Source: Mactra quadrangularis (Eukaryota; Mollusca; Bivalvia; Venerida; Mactridae). From it: 64,000 nucleotides of DNA. Where the stretch lies: NCBI GenBank assembly GCA_025267735.1, contig CM046307.1:54679395-54743394 (forward strand), in the 5' to 3' direction. The notes beneath the pieces are model-generated. The model had not been told where the DNA came from. It searched no databases and worked only from the letters and a program-made list of their open reading frames with translations. Numbering within the stretch: the stretch's first letter is position 1; every line of letters starts with the position of its first letter. Made by a program: the position numbers and the translations under genes. Of this stretch, positions 1-13,500 are shown one piece after another.

Positions 1-267
1 AGTAAAGCTCATATATATTTTAGATCATGCTTGTTTATGTACTTTAAATAATGGATTTGCCCACTCAATAGGTAAAATAAGGTGCTGCACATATATGATT
101 TTACAGATTTAAACATACCACTTTGACATAATTATAACATTTATAATACAATACAAATAGTGCATAATTATGCACATTGTGTACATTGAAATTTGTATTT
201 GATTGTATGAAAATATAAGATGTTAAATTTAACTATACTATTTAACTAATATAATTATCACCCCACA

Positions 268-728
268 TGTTAATTTTTAATGAAACCCGTCATAAACATT
301 AATTTTTAATGAAACCAGCCATAAATATTGATTTTTAATGAAACCGGCTAACAATATTGATTTTTAATGAAACCCGCCATAAAGATTGATTTTTAATGAA
401 ACCAGCCATAAATATTGATTTTTAATGAAACCAGCCATAAATATTGATTTTTAATGAAACCGGTCATAAATATTAATTTTAAATGAAACCAGCCATAAAT
501 ATTGATTTTTAATGAAACCAGCCATAAATATTGATTTTTAATGAAACCGGCTAACAATATTGATTTTTAATGAAACCCGCCATAAAGATTGATTTTTAAT
601 GAAACCAGCCATAAATATTGATTTTTAATGAAACCAGCCATAAATATTGATTTTTAATGAAACCGGTCATAAACATTAATTTTAAATGAAACCAGCCATA
701 AATATTGATTTTTAATGAAACCAGCCAT
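268..728. repeat. 29-bp minisatellite with 203-bp higher-order period
   Basis: About 16 head-to-tail copies of a 29-bp unit with core TTTTTAATGAAACC. Variant units (CCGGCTAACA, CCGGTCATAA) recur exactly 203 bases apart, for example near 341 and 544, and near 457 and 660. That is seven units, so a seven-mer block was itself duplicated. Confidence 0.95.
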
Positions 729-775
729 GTTCATGGTCGCAATGTTTTACATAAATGAACTGTACACAGACATAC

Positions 776-872
776 TTGCTAAACGAGCAACATTCATACA
801 GTACAAGAATGTAGGACCGTAATCTAACTTCAAATTTGTTAAAGTGGTTAATCTTAAAGACAAACTGTCTAT
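776..872 (-). CDS. Candidate downstream exon of the multi-thioredoxin gene (CXXS motif)
   Basis: On the minus strand an AG at 874-873 and a GTATGT donor at 775-770 bound a 97-base open segment. Its reading frame fits the single leftover base of the exon ending at 2573. The translation contains ILVLYECCSFSK, which resembles the strand and active-site turn of a thioredoxin fold with a CSFS (CXXS) motif, and the intron would fall just after the active site as in many PDI genes. The acceptor has a weak pyrimidine tract, and another exon could lie between 2573 and 872. This is a tentative call. Confidence 0.3.
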
Positions 873-1238
873 CTGATATTTCTGTAGTAACCATACAAAC
901 AAAATGACATTGCTAATTTTCATTCATATCACCCCCGCAATTAATGGATGAAAAATATTGGTCAAGTCAATATTACCCAGTCACCATGGAAACTGCTTTT
1001 TAATCTTACATAGTTTTCAGTATTGTGAGGATCAAAACAATCACAAGAGTATTTAACATTTAAAATTTCACTTGGTTAAAAAATCTGTTAGTAAACAATC
1101 TACTGAAAATCTACTGAAGAGTTCATGAAAACTGTGTAAAACTAGACCTATTACTGAATGTGATAAAATACCCCCTACGAGTGTTGGTTGAGAAATTGGA
1201 TCCATAAAATAGGTGCTGAGAAATTGAGCAGACAAGAA

Positions 1239-1342
1239 AAAGCTACAGACCGATCGATCGACCGACCGACAGCCATTGACCGACACACCGACCGATCGAC
1301 CGACCAACCAACCAACCAACCAACTAACCAATCAACCAACCG
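1239..1342. repeat. GACC/CCAA tetranucleotide microsatellite
   Basis: Degenerate GATC, GACC and then CCAA four-base repeats run without other structure. They create chance open frames on both strands, which I do not regard as genes. Confidence 0.9.
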
Positions 1343-1561
1343 AAAAGCTGAATCCTATATACCCTCCAATTTTTGGGGGTATGATAAGTTAATTAAATAA
1401 GCATGTTATAGGCAATAACTTGTGACATTTTGTGATCAGTATGGCACTCTTTGTGAAACAAACATTTCAAACAAAAAGTAACATATTTTATGTTTTCTTC
1501 ACCTAGTCAAGAGTATATTGAACAATGTTTTTATAATTAATTATAATGATTATTATTATTA

Positions 1562-1830
1562 TTATTATTGGATTTAGCTCCGTTTCAACAAATTTTAGGT
1601 CATTTTACGGCATCCAGCGCACCTAACCTAGCTTTTCTGGACCCTTGTCTATAACCAGTACTCATCTACCCTTCCACAAGGCCAGAAACTTCTCCATATT
1701 ATCTAATCAATGGAAAAAATTGACATTATAGTCTAATTTTCATGGAAGGGTATAACCTCCCTGGGTGGGAATTGAACCTTCGGGACACGAGATTCCGATT
1801 CCCGACGCGCTATTATGATTATGTCATGGT
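1562..1830 (-). repeat. SINE-like repeat, family B, copy 1
   Basis: Shares blocks such as CCTAGCTTT, TGGACCCTT, ATAACCAGTACTCA and CATGGAAGGGTATAACCTCC with 17884-18155. On the minus strand the right part has a B-box-like segment (GGTTCAATTCCC), suggesting derivation from a tRNA. The flanking ATT run at 1551-1569 may be its tail. Confidence 0.7.
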
Positions 1831-2572
1831 CAACTGTGCGTAAAATCAAATCCAGAAAAAAGTTATATAAATTTTTTAATGTGAATTCAATTTTTTCAAA
1901 AAAGAATTTCAGCAAAATAGAATTTTTTGCCGGACTGAATGTCCAGTGCTAATAAAAGTATGTTGTGAAAACTGCAATAAACAATACACCGACATAATAA
2001 ACAACAAAACAGGTATTCACATTAAGATGTACTGTATTTTAAACATCTAGTAAAAATAATGCCTGCAAACACACTTTAAGTAATAACCATTCATTAAAAC
2101 CTACACATATCAAAAAAAGATAAAACAAAATATTTGTGCAGGTTTGCCAAGACAATGAAATTAAACACAATCCATGAATACCTAACTTGTTTATGTCTAC
2201 TACCCCCGCATTTGACCCATATCATCCCAGATAAAATATGAAAATATTACCAAATATGGAATTATTATAACTTTGTAACATATTAGCACAACTAACGTGA
2301 AGATATGCAAGATTTTTTATTTTAAGGCGGGTTACGACATAAGCAAATAATATTTGCTATGATTTTGCAGTATTTTGAATCTGACTGGCTCAGTTTTGTT
2401 CATATGAGCCAACGCAAACTTCTGAAACTAAAGATTGTTAACTCTACTGCGTAACATGACATAACACCGTCCAAACATAGGTGCATCACAGGTGTGACTT
2501 AATAGGTTAATATACATGTACTTTATTCTTGGTCAAGTAAAGTTTCATAAAGTTAAAAAAACAAACACTTAC

Positions 2573-4522
2573 ATGCTCTAGAGTGTCCATACATTGCAGG
2601 AACAAATTGTGTCGCCCATACAGAATACATTCTTACATCCAAGGTCATCACAACAAGGTCATTGTAGAGGTCATAGGCTACAGAGGTCAAATCCTGAAAA
2701 TAATGTAAAAATACAAATGAGAATTTTACAAAACCTCAGAGTTACTTTAGTGATCCGTGCAACTTGAGGGGGCACATTTTGAGTGATTACAAATAAAATG
2801 CATAACAAATCGGGACACTAGATTCGAAATCCTGTGTGGGCTACTACGCCACCACCCCAGTGTAACAGTCTATATTCCCCCAGTCATATATCCACATGGA
2901 TATATGCAATAAAATAATAATAACTCCCTCGTAGATATACAATTACAATTAAATTAAATTACAAAATAAGAAAATATCTATAAATGTGGGGGGAGGGATT
3001 GGTCAGGAGGAGGAAGATAGAACAAGACATACAATATCCAGGCTTATTTACTATAAGGAGAGATTGGAAAGGAGGGAAAATAGGCCAGTTTCACCTGCAG
3101 GCTTGTATAAATATGATTGTACACCAAAAACTAGGAAACAATGGAGACAATAAAGAATCTGTATCAACATTGTAATATTCTCAACATTATGTTTTTATAA
3201 ACAATGTGATGGGCCTGTGCAAAAGTAGTCTATATCCTTTCTTCATATCCATGTAGTTAGACTAGTTTTACACTGATCCATCAAATAGTAACATGCTGAA
3301 ACACACTAAAACAATAGTAGCACTGTTTACTCTAGATTTTGACAACAGAGAGAAAGAGAGAGATCTACAGTTAGAGATAATATAATGAGGCTCTGTCATA
3401 TCGATATAATAAATCTATATTTTGACACTTGTTTCAATAGACCAAAAAAAATATATACATATACTTTTGATTACTCATAAAAAAGTCAGTAAAATTTAGA
3501 CATGACAACTAACTAGCTAATATAGATACAAAGAAGTAATATACAAAAGTAAGGTAAGTATTTTACAAGATATTCATGTACTGAAATCAATTGAATGTTT
3601 TTTACTAGAACTTTTTTAACAAATGTTCAAATTAAGTTTTTTTTTAATGTTTTATGGTAAAATGTGGTGTTATTGAAGAAAAATATAATATGGGCCAGTT
3701 TGTCGTCCAGATAGGTTTTTGTCATAACATAATTTAGAGAACTTTTGGTTTTTGTATTTTTATGGCATTTTAAAATAAATGACTACACAATCAATCAATC
3801 AAAAACTGTGTTTGAGTTATTCCTCATCCCTACAAGTTCAACCCTGTATTCTCATATTAATGTTGGGCAATACATGAAATATGTTATATATTCATTGCAA
3901 TGAAAATATAATGACAAAATGACACCATCTTAGTTCGTTTGTTGGGTTTAACGCCGTAGCAACACAATGTATAAGTCATATAATGGTGGTCAGTCAACCT
4001 ACTCACTCCTCCTGGAAAGGCCAAATCTCTGGATTTGCAGTTAACCAACTACTTAGTGCATACTTTCGTCAGTGACTGACAACTGCTCTATATAATTAAA
4101 AATCATTGGTAGGAGGGAGAATGGCAGTAGAAAATATTTTTATAACCAAGCTCCACGAAAGTATGCCCCTCCCGGGAATCAAACCCATGACCCCTTGATC
4201 AGTAGACTTGCCTGCTACCAACTGAGCTAGCCGGGCGGCTGACACCATCTTGGATTTAAAGTAAATGATATTATATTGAAGTATAAATATCATCACTTTT
4301 TATTTGCCTTAACATATCTCCAACAGAACAAAGAAAAAAACATGAAAAAACCCCGAAGTATTTGTTGGTTTTGAAATAAGATCTTTTTATTACAACTTGT
4401 GAACTCAGAAAATTTATATCATCATTTCAGGCTATACCACTCTTGAAAATATGTTTATTGAGCTCACTTGGTGAAGTAAAATCAAAATGAATCTTTCACC
4501 AAATTCAACTAATACGTTGTAT

Positions 4523-4583
<61 letters not shown>

Positions 4584-7500
4584 GCCGCATATTTTCAATA
4601 GATTTATTCTTAGATCTTACATATAGTGGCATAGAAAAAGTATGGAACAATACTTTTAAACATTTTATGTTTTCAAAACTGGCCCCTTTTGACAAAAACA
4701 TTTTCTTCAAATAAAATTGGTTTTGAGCATTAAGTACATCAGCATGTTTAAGACCTCCTGTTTAAGACCTAAATCTTGGAGCCTCTATGACCGACCTTAT
4801 AAAAGTGTAGGACCCTATATTTAGTACCATATAAAGGGACAGGTAACAATCACCTCACCTGGGATGACATATATTTAACAGGTCATATTTATAGTGTTAG
4901 AGATTAACTCTGGAATTTATTAAAAACAACATATATTATGAGATTATCGTACCTCAGCAGACGACATTTTGACCTAATGACATCAATTACACTTAAGGGT
5001 TTATGATAAACTAGAACACAGTCATATAGGGATGAACCTCAGTAAAGTTCGACCTTAGGAACATCAAAATCAACGGTCTTAATAACCAAACAGTCTTACT
5101 GTAGGGACCGCTTTTTCTTAAATTAAGCATTTGGGACTTACAAAATTGCCAATTAGTTCAGCTTTAAGAAATGCATTATTTCAACTGGCCTGACTTATTT
5201 TCCACTATTCCTGAACTTTGGGCTGGAGGATTAAGGCATTGACTGCATTCAAGCTCTAAAATTCCAATCTTGTGAACACTGGTGCTCAAAATTTGCCAAT
5301 GGTTGAGTCAAAATTGAAGCCAAGATATAATCATTTCATGATCTGTGGTGCTTTTCACAAAAATTCTCAGGAAAAAAATCTTCGCAAGTCAAAAGCAAGA
5401 AACAGTAATAACACGCTCATTTTTTGGATTATCAATTCCAAATATTATGGAATTGTGTAGAATATTGTATACATTTTGAATATTATATCATAACCATGCT
5501 TATAATCCGTCTGACTTTGAAATGTTAATTATATAAAACTGACTTACGAAGATTTTTTTCGTAAGAATTTTTGTGAAAAGCACCACAGATCTATAGCCTT
5601 TTATTAGCAGTCAAATAGCTATGAAGTATACAACAAACATATGAAGATTTACCATATAAAATTGTGATGTCTCTTTTAGATCTTCTGGATTAGCTAGTGC
5701 TATAAGTATAGGAAGATTTTCATCCTTTAACATACTGAAATAAAAACATGTAAGCAAACATATCAGGAACTGCAATGGTAAAAACACAGATCTACTGCAT
5801 TGCCAAGAAGCAAACAGGGAGAATTTATTAGATTTTTTGATAATTTTTATTATGAAAGGGACACTATAAACAAATAACAAGAACAACAAGAGCAGTCCAG
5901 GGACAGCATGCACGACTATTGGGGGTATTCGTGTAAACGACAGCAACAACCAATCAAAACTCATGCTAGAGTTATGCAACTTGGTATTTGACATCAATTA
6001 TTAACCCCGTAGACATGTACGAAGTTTCAAGTGAATCCCTTTAGTAGTTGCAAAGATAAAATGTTGCACCTAAAAACTTAATCAAGAAATTTCTAAGTAA
6101 ATAAGAGCTATAATTCAGTCCAAATTCATCTAAGAGTTATGTAACTTGGTATTTGAACTCTGATGGTAACCCCGTAGACATGAGAAGTTTCAAGTGAATC
6201 CCTTCAGTAGTTGCAAAGATATAAAAGATACAAAATTGTTGCACCTAAAAAACTAAACCAAGAAGTGTAACGCCAACGCCGACGCACAGCTGAGTAGGAT
6301 AGCCCCACTATTCATCAAATAGTCGAGCTAAAAAGGGGTTTCCGCCTTGGAAGAGAAAGTTACAAGTAACATGAATTAAATTATCAGTATTGTTTTAAGA
6401 ATTAATAAATTCATAGGTCTGTTCAAAACTACACTACACCCATCTTTATTAACATGTAGTTAGACTATTATTGCATTGTACTATCAATATTAACATGATA
6501 GAAAATTTATCATTAATATATGGTTTTGTCAACTTCTTTTTTAGTAAGGTGTTTGACCTAAGATATCATAATTTCTGTCATTTTCTGTAACATGGAATTC
6601 TAGTACCAACAGTGTCAGTGTTTGTGCTCTAGAATGGTTCAAGTTCAGTTATTGTCTTTGTGTAAATGTTTTCTTTTAACTAATTTATACTAATTTATCA
6701 TAGCTCAATTGTAAAACAAGTTTTTACAATTAAGATTAATCACCATGTAGTCTGTTACCAGGTCTAGCAAGTACTGAGTTAATAGGATAAAGTTTACTCA
6801 AGGTAACAAAGGGGTAGATTTTGGATGGGATTCGAACTAATGCTGAGCTAGCAATCCAATTACTACCAAGGTCAAGGTCATAACCACTCAACCACACAAA
6901 CTCTATACCTCAATACCTACCTTATAGATGTATGGAACATATCAGATGTTATAGGGGTGACAGGTAATCTACTATGATCTAATATAAAATCTCTGATGAC
7001 ATCGGTACACACAGTTACATCATCTTCACATGTCTGAGTTATGTTGATCTCATAACTAGAAATATATATATAGTTGAAGGGAAATAACTCTTACAGACTG
7101 TTGACATGAAACTCAGAATTACTTCCCTTGTTTTAATAGTATATTTTTTAATAAACGTTTTGAAGATTTTGATAATACCAGTATATATTTGATCTAGGGA
7201 AAACAATTTATGAATTAAGTCAATGAAGTAAGTTCAAAATCCTGAAGTTCCTGAATTTCCTAATTTTCAGCAGCCCAAAAGTTCTGCACTTCAGGATCAG
7301 TTTCATGAACTAAGTAGAAATAAAAATCCAGCCACTTTCTGTCACTGGCTGCTTAATGCAATGGTCAGTTTCACAAACATATTGCACTTTGTCTCCTGGT
7401 ATGCTTGATGTGTTATTATTATTATCATTTTATACCACAATTATTTGTATAGCGCTCCTTTCATATAGAAAATATGTATAAAAGCACTTTATCACATACT

Positions 7501-10500
7501 TATTACATTTTGGTGTAAAAAGGGTACCAGAGGACAAAGCCATAGCCAGCACTATACATAAGAAATTGGTTACAAGTTATACTGTATAAATGATGATATA
7601 ATGTTTACTATACCTATGTGGTTTATGAAACATATGTAATAGTTTATTAGTCTCGTCCTCCATTGTTACAAGTAAAGGAACATTTCTCTCCATGATTGTA
7701 GCTGTAGCACCATCTCTTCTTTCTAATCTTAACTACAATATAACATGTAAACATGTTTTATTTGTATTTCATGCCTTTTCTTAACATTTATTCTGCTTAA
7801 TAAGCAAGAAAGTAATGAAAAATCCACTTTAAAGTCAGGGTCGGCTACTCCGCTATGCTGTGTTATGTTTGGAGAGTAACAAATGTAAGTACTGTGGTTG
7901 CCGACAATGCATTAAAGCCAGACTTTTACTCTGATGGGGTAAATAAAGAACAAATTTATGTCCACTTAAGAGGATTACATATCTATAATAAAGCAAATAG
8001 AGAGTTACAGTTATTTCATAAATCCGTGATTGCATGGCATGTAATCATTGTATGAAGTTTCATAAAGATCTAACCATAAATGGCAGTGATATCAGACATA
8101 CAAAAAATTTTATCGCAAAAATTACTAAGCCGATAATCCATTAGCAAGGTAGAGTTATGTTTTTTCATAATTCTGTATGTAATACTTGTTACCAACAATT
8201 GTTTTGTATAATTTAAGTGTGTCATGTAACAAAAAAATGTACATATACTCATACATTTTATATTAAAGGTACTCATTCACAGATTTCAACTTAAAAATCA
8301 ACTTTTTCTGAAACTATCAAAATTGTTTTGAAACATTTTTAAGCAGAAAATAAGTGATTTGATAATGACAATTTTAGTGCAAATTGACATACAAGTACAA
8401 ATGATGGTGTTTGTAGTAGTAAAAATCTACCACTAATGTCACAGTATAGACTCTCTTAGTGCATTTTTGTGACTTTAATTGCAAATTACTTGCAACATAT
8501 AGGTCAGTTTGTCTTTAAAAAAATAAGAATTACTTTTTTCGACACAATTACAGACATTGAATGGTATTTTGTAAAATCTGTGAACTAGTACCTTTAAGTC
8601 ACACATTTTAACCTACCTCATTCACCAAGATATCAGAATTGTCTGGTAATTCTGTAGGACTAACAGAAAAACATTCTACAAAACTATATAGTTGTTCACA
8701 AAGCAGACGTAAACATTTATAACTCCAATATGATCCTTCTAACAACTCAGTATCCATGGTAACTGTTGGTTCAACTTGAGCAATTAATTTGACATCTTTA
8801 TCCTGTATAAATATAATTGAAGTGAAACATTTTCATTATTTTTTTTTATACAAACAAATGAAAAGGTATAGCCAACAATAGCATCATTTCATTATTATTT
8901 TTCTACATTTGGTTGCACCGCAGTTGTTTTCATCTAACAAGCTTGTGCACAGTCTATTCCTTAACAATGTAACAATGTACATATAGTAAACATTCATGGG
9001 GCCCAAAGTGGGGAATGAAACAAAAATTTACAAAAAACATCAAACCCGAACATATAAATTGAAAACGTCAATTCTATAAAAGCAACCATTTAAATTTAAG
9101 AATTTTAGTAAAAATCATTGTCTCCAACTTTTTGGTGGCACTTCATATAATAAAATATCTTTACCTGGAAATTCTGTGGAAGTTTAGCTATACCAGTAAT
9201 TATATTAGTAACAGAGTTATCAGCCACCTTAGAGAACCATTCTAGAACTGGTTTGGTCTGAAAATACATACTGGTACATGATATAGATTGATTGCTTGTT
9301 GTATATACAAGATGTTATAATTGTGTATAACCTGATAAAAAGACCATGGTTCGAACTGAGATTCAAACCCATAACCTCTCAGATGATAAGCAGGCACTCT
9401 ACCATGTCATCATAAAAGCTAGCTTGAAGTCAATCTGATTAAAACCCGATCTAAAATTTTACACTTGCCTACTCGCTAATTTAGATCTGGCCTTTTCCAA
9501 ACGAAGGTCACGTTCAGGTGACCTTTTCTCATCATAATATTCATGACGAAATTGTTATGATACGTAACTTGTTTACATCGTCTACGTCACACAATTTGAA
9601 ATGAGCCGCCCAATCGCAGACTGTGATTAATACTGCTGTTAAATAAGCAAGCGAACCTTGGTCTAAAAAAAGAAATTACGAAATCAAAATGTGTTTAATA
9701 GTGTTTTCGTCTAGATGAAAGCTACACATTGATTGGTCCACACAAAGTTCATCTCGACGTGACCTTCCACGGAGAAAGTAGAGAGCCTGTACGACAACGC
9801 ACTACAGGATATCTGTTTACGGAGAGTGGCTTGAAGTCAAGAGAGTACAAGTGCTGTATTATACCTCAGCTACATGAGAAATACTTTTTAGTATAGAATC
9901 ACAATGTAAATTAGTGTAAGTGTAGTGATCTTCTCCTATTTCCTTAGTTTATCATTTTTATTCTACCTTCTTTACTCTGTGCAGCATGGCAGTATAGTAT
10001 CAAAACTCTTACGACAATTTAACATAACAAAATAGAAGGATTTACAACTGAAATCAGTCGTAAGATGCTTGATATTACAGACCCCAAAATACTAAAAAAT
10101 CAGGCTGTCTCAATTACTAAAATTGTAAAAGTTGGTCAGCAGCCTGTAGGTATTTAGTTTATAGAAAGGGAAAATATATACAAAAATCATGGCTTGTTGC
10201 GGACCCGTACGTGCAGTCAGCCGTAGGCCGTGGAAAGCCTTGCGTATTAAGGTGACGGTACGCACATAGTGCAAAACAACACACCCATACGGAGCTGTAG
10301 CTGGAAGATATGCAAGTTTAATCCATTCTTGACCACAATTGTGTTCACGATTTGGCTTTAAAACTGATACATGTATCCATGGCTCATGCAAGAGTATGAG
10401 TCCTTCAGAACTTGATCACACGGGTTCCGTACGGTGCCCTCACGGCTATTTTTATGTTTATGAAACAGTAGCATGACCCATAAGATCTTACAAATACTCT

Positions 10501-13500
10501 CTGCACTATTGCACCTGACCACTTCCCTACACTTGAAACAAATATTTTGATGAATCAGTGGAAAACTATTCTAACCAATGTAGATAAAGAAAAATGTAGA
10601 CCAGTTTTGCACCAACCCATAGATTTTGTTACTGTTTACCTGTATTATGCCATGGTAATCCATTCTAACATATCTCTGGAAATCATCCTGACTTTTATCA
10701 CTAAAACAGTTTGTTATATCCATCCATCCTAGACCTCTGTATGCTGTTATAGTTGGATAACCTCGGATATTATGTCTTCTACACAACACAGGCTCTGATG
10801 TACAGTTCACATAATACATAGAACCTCCATCTGAAATATTGCATAAATCATTGATACAAGGTCAAGGTCAGCCATGTTATTGCCTTAACCTTGAGACAAT
10901 GGTCCCTGACCTAGAGACAGTGATCCTTGACCTCAAGAAAATGGTCCTTGACCCAGAAACAATGACCCTAACCTTGAGAAATGGTCCTTGACTTTGAGAT
11001 GATGGTGCATGACCTTGAGACAATGGTCCATGACCTAGAGACAGTGATCCTTGACCTTGAGAAATGGTCCTAGACTAAGAGACAATGGTCCATGACCCAG
11101 AGACAATGACCCTAACCTTGAGAAATGGTCCTTGACCTTGAGATGATGGTGCTTGACCCAGAGACAAAGACCTTAACCTTAAGAAATGATCCTTGACCCA
11201 GAGACAATGGTCCATGACCCAGAGACAGTGACTCTAACCTTGAGAAATGGTCATTGACCTTGAAATGATGGTGCTTGATAAACAAAATCAGTCTACAGAC
11301 AGAACACTCAACTATTCAGGCTGATGTGTAAACAGAACAAATCATTGATAAGCAATCCAATGGAGATAAATGAAATTTAAAAAGCATGCTTACATGCTTT
11401 AAGTTAAATATTTGCAAGACTTCCAATTAAAACTTCAAAGAATAAAATGGCTACAATCCTGTCAAAATTCATGCAAGAGTAATGCAATTTGATATTTGAC
11501 CTTCAAAAGTAACCTTGTAAACATGTTTAAAGTTTCAAGCAAATCCCTTCAGTAGTTGCAATTAAATAAAAGATATAAAATGTTGCACCATAAAACTTAA
11601 CAAAGAAGTGTTATGCTGACACAGACACTGACCCACAGCTGAGTAGGGTAGCTCTACTGTTCTCCAAATATTTAAGCTTATCATAGACTTGTAAAATGGT
11701 AACAGTTACATTTTTAGAAGTAATGTGAAGTTTAGTTCTAACATAGTCTCACAAGTTTTTACTACATAAGGGTAGGAACATGTGCTATACATTATTTCAC
11801 GATAAAATATGGTACTACACTGAAGTTCTGCTAATAAGACCAGCAAAATCGATGGTCTTAATAGCATAGGTCTTATTATAGAGACCCTTTTGTTCACAAA
11901 TTAAGCATTCGGGTCTTAATATTTGTCAAAAATTGCATGATTTTGAAATATCAAAAGTGGTCTTAATAGCGGAACTTTACTGTATTATAATTTCTCCTCT
12001 AGTGTATTAAATTAAGCAAAAAATAGTGCAATACATTATGATTTAACCATGTTTACTTATAAATCGTTTGATGTGCTAATTATATCATGAGTGTTTTACT
12101 ATGCACATCAAAGCTTGTGCCTATATTTTATCATACAATAAAAGACAACAGTTAGTTATTTCAATATTCAATGATCACAACATATTTTTCTATACCTATA
12201 TGCATGACAGCATCTCTAATCTCTTTAAATGTTTCATTTTTTCTTCTACAATTTCCACAATCAGCCATTATAAACACAACCTGTAAAACAGCAGTTTAAA
12301 AGTATAAAGCAATATCTAATGTTATTGTAAAATTCTATTCAACTGTCTGTGGCCTAATCGTTAACCCTGTTGATTTAAATACTTGATATTTGTTTGATAA
12401 TCCCTGTGTATAAATATGGATATCTATTCATGAAATTTATGTTATATATTCTGAAAGAAATAAATTTGTACCTTTAAAGGAAGTATTACTCTAATACAAA
12501 ACTGTGTAAACATGTGTAACTGACCATGTCTTATAAAATGGCAAATTAGGCATTTGCTTACAGAAGATGGGCTTGAAATTGGGCTTTTCTGAAACACTGA
12601 TGAAAACAGTTCCAGCCAGCCAGGCTAGCTCAGTTGGTAGCACACAAGTCAACTGATTGAGGTCATAGGTTTGATTCCCTTTCTTTGGCCTTTCTCTTTC
12701 CTACTACTGATTCTAAATCATGTAGGGCAGTAGCCAGTCACTGATGAAAGTATGCGCCCAGTAGTTGATTAACAGCTTAATCCAGAGATTTAGCATTTCC
12801 AGGAACAGTGAGTAGGAGGACTGACTGCCATGTTAGAACCTATACAATGTGTTGCTAGGGCATTAAACACAACAGAAAAAAAATCCAAAATGACTGTAAA
12901 AACTAACAATCTCGGCACTCTTCACTTACCAATGAAACCTTGGTTACCTCCCCTGCCCATCTACCAGATTTATAAAATATATGTCTTGGAGCATGTGATT
13001 TCTCCACAACATCTGTCCATGTATCTTGTGTTAACAATGGTAATGTATTATATCTGTCCAACTTTCGCTCTATTACATCTGTGTCAAACTATAATCAATA
13101 TAAAATAAACTTATAATTAATATAATGATGATGGTGATGGTGGTGATCATCATGGTATTAATAATTAGGGTTTTGATAATAATGATGATGAAGATGATGA
13201 TAATGATGATAGTGTTGATAATAATAATGAAAATCAAAATATCTTAACAACCAATGGCATCAACTGATTGAATCTGATTAAATTCCATGCTAAAATTCTC
13301 AGCTCTCATACAAGTTTGCTTGGCTCTGAGACAATGATTTAATTACTACAGAGTTTAGAAGCAAATGAAGTAAATTGAGTTCACATAAAGATGTTAGCTA
13401 AGTAGGTCATACCAATGGGTGGGTAAAAAACTAGTCTAACTAAAACTGGATGTAGACTAGTTTAATACTGACCCATTGGTACAGTTCCTGTGTTTAGGGA

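Noticed and set aside
268..728. CRISPR-like array
   Set aside because: Units are contiguous with no unique spacers, and the genome is eukaryotic.
1068..1400. Open frames rich in GWLVGR or TDRSTDQPTN repeats
   Set aside because: Derived from the GACC/CCAA tetranucleotide repeat.
4165..4235. Functional tRNA gene on the minus strand
   Set aside because: A and B boxes are present, but it is the head of a SINE with a tail and target duplication and the cloverleaf is imperfect.
4432..4714. Open frames on both strands with polytyrosine/isoleucine
   Set aside because: Artefacts of the TA microsatellite.
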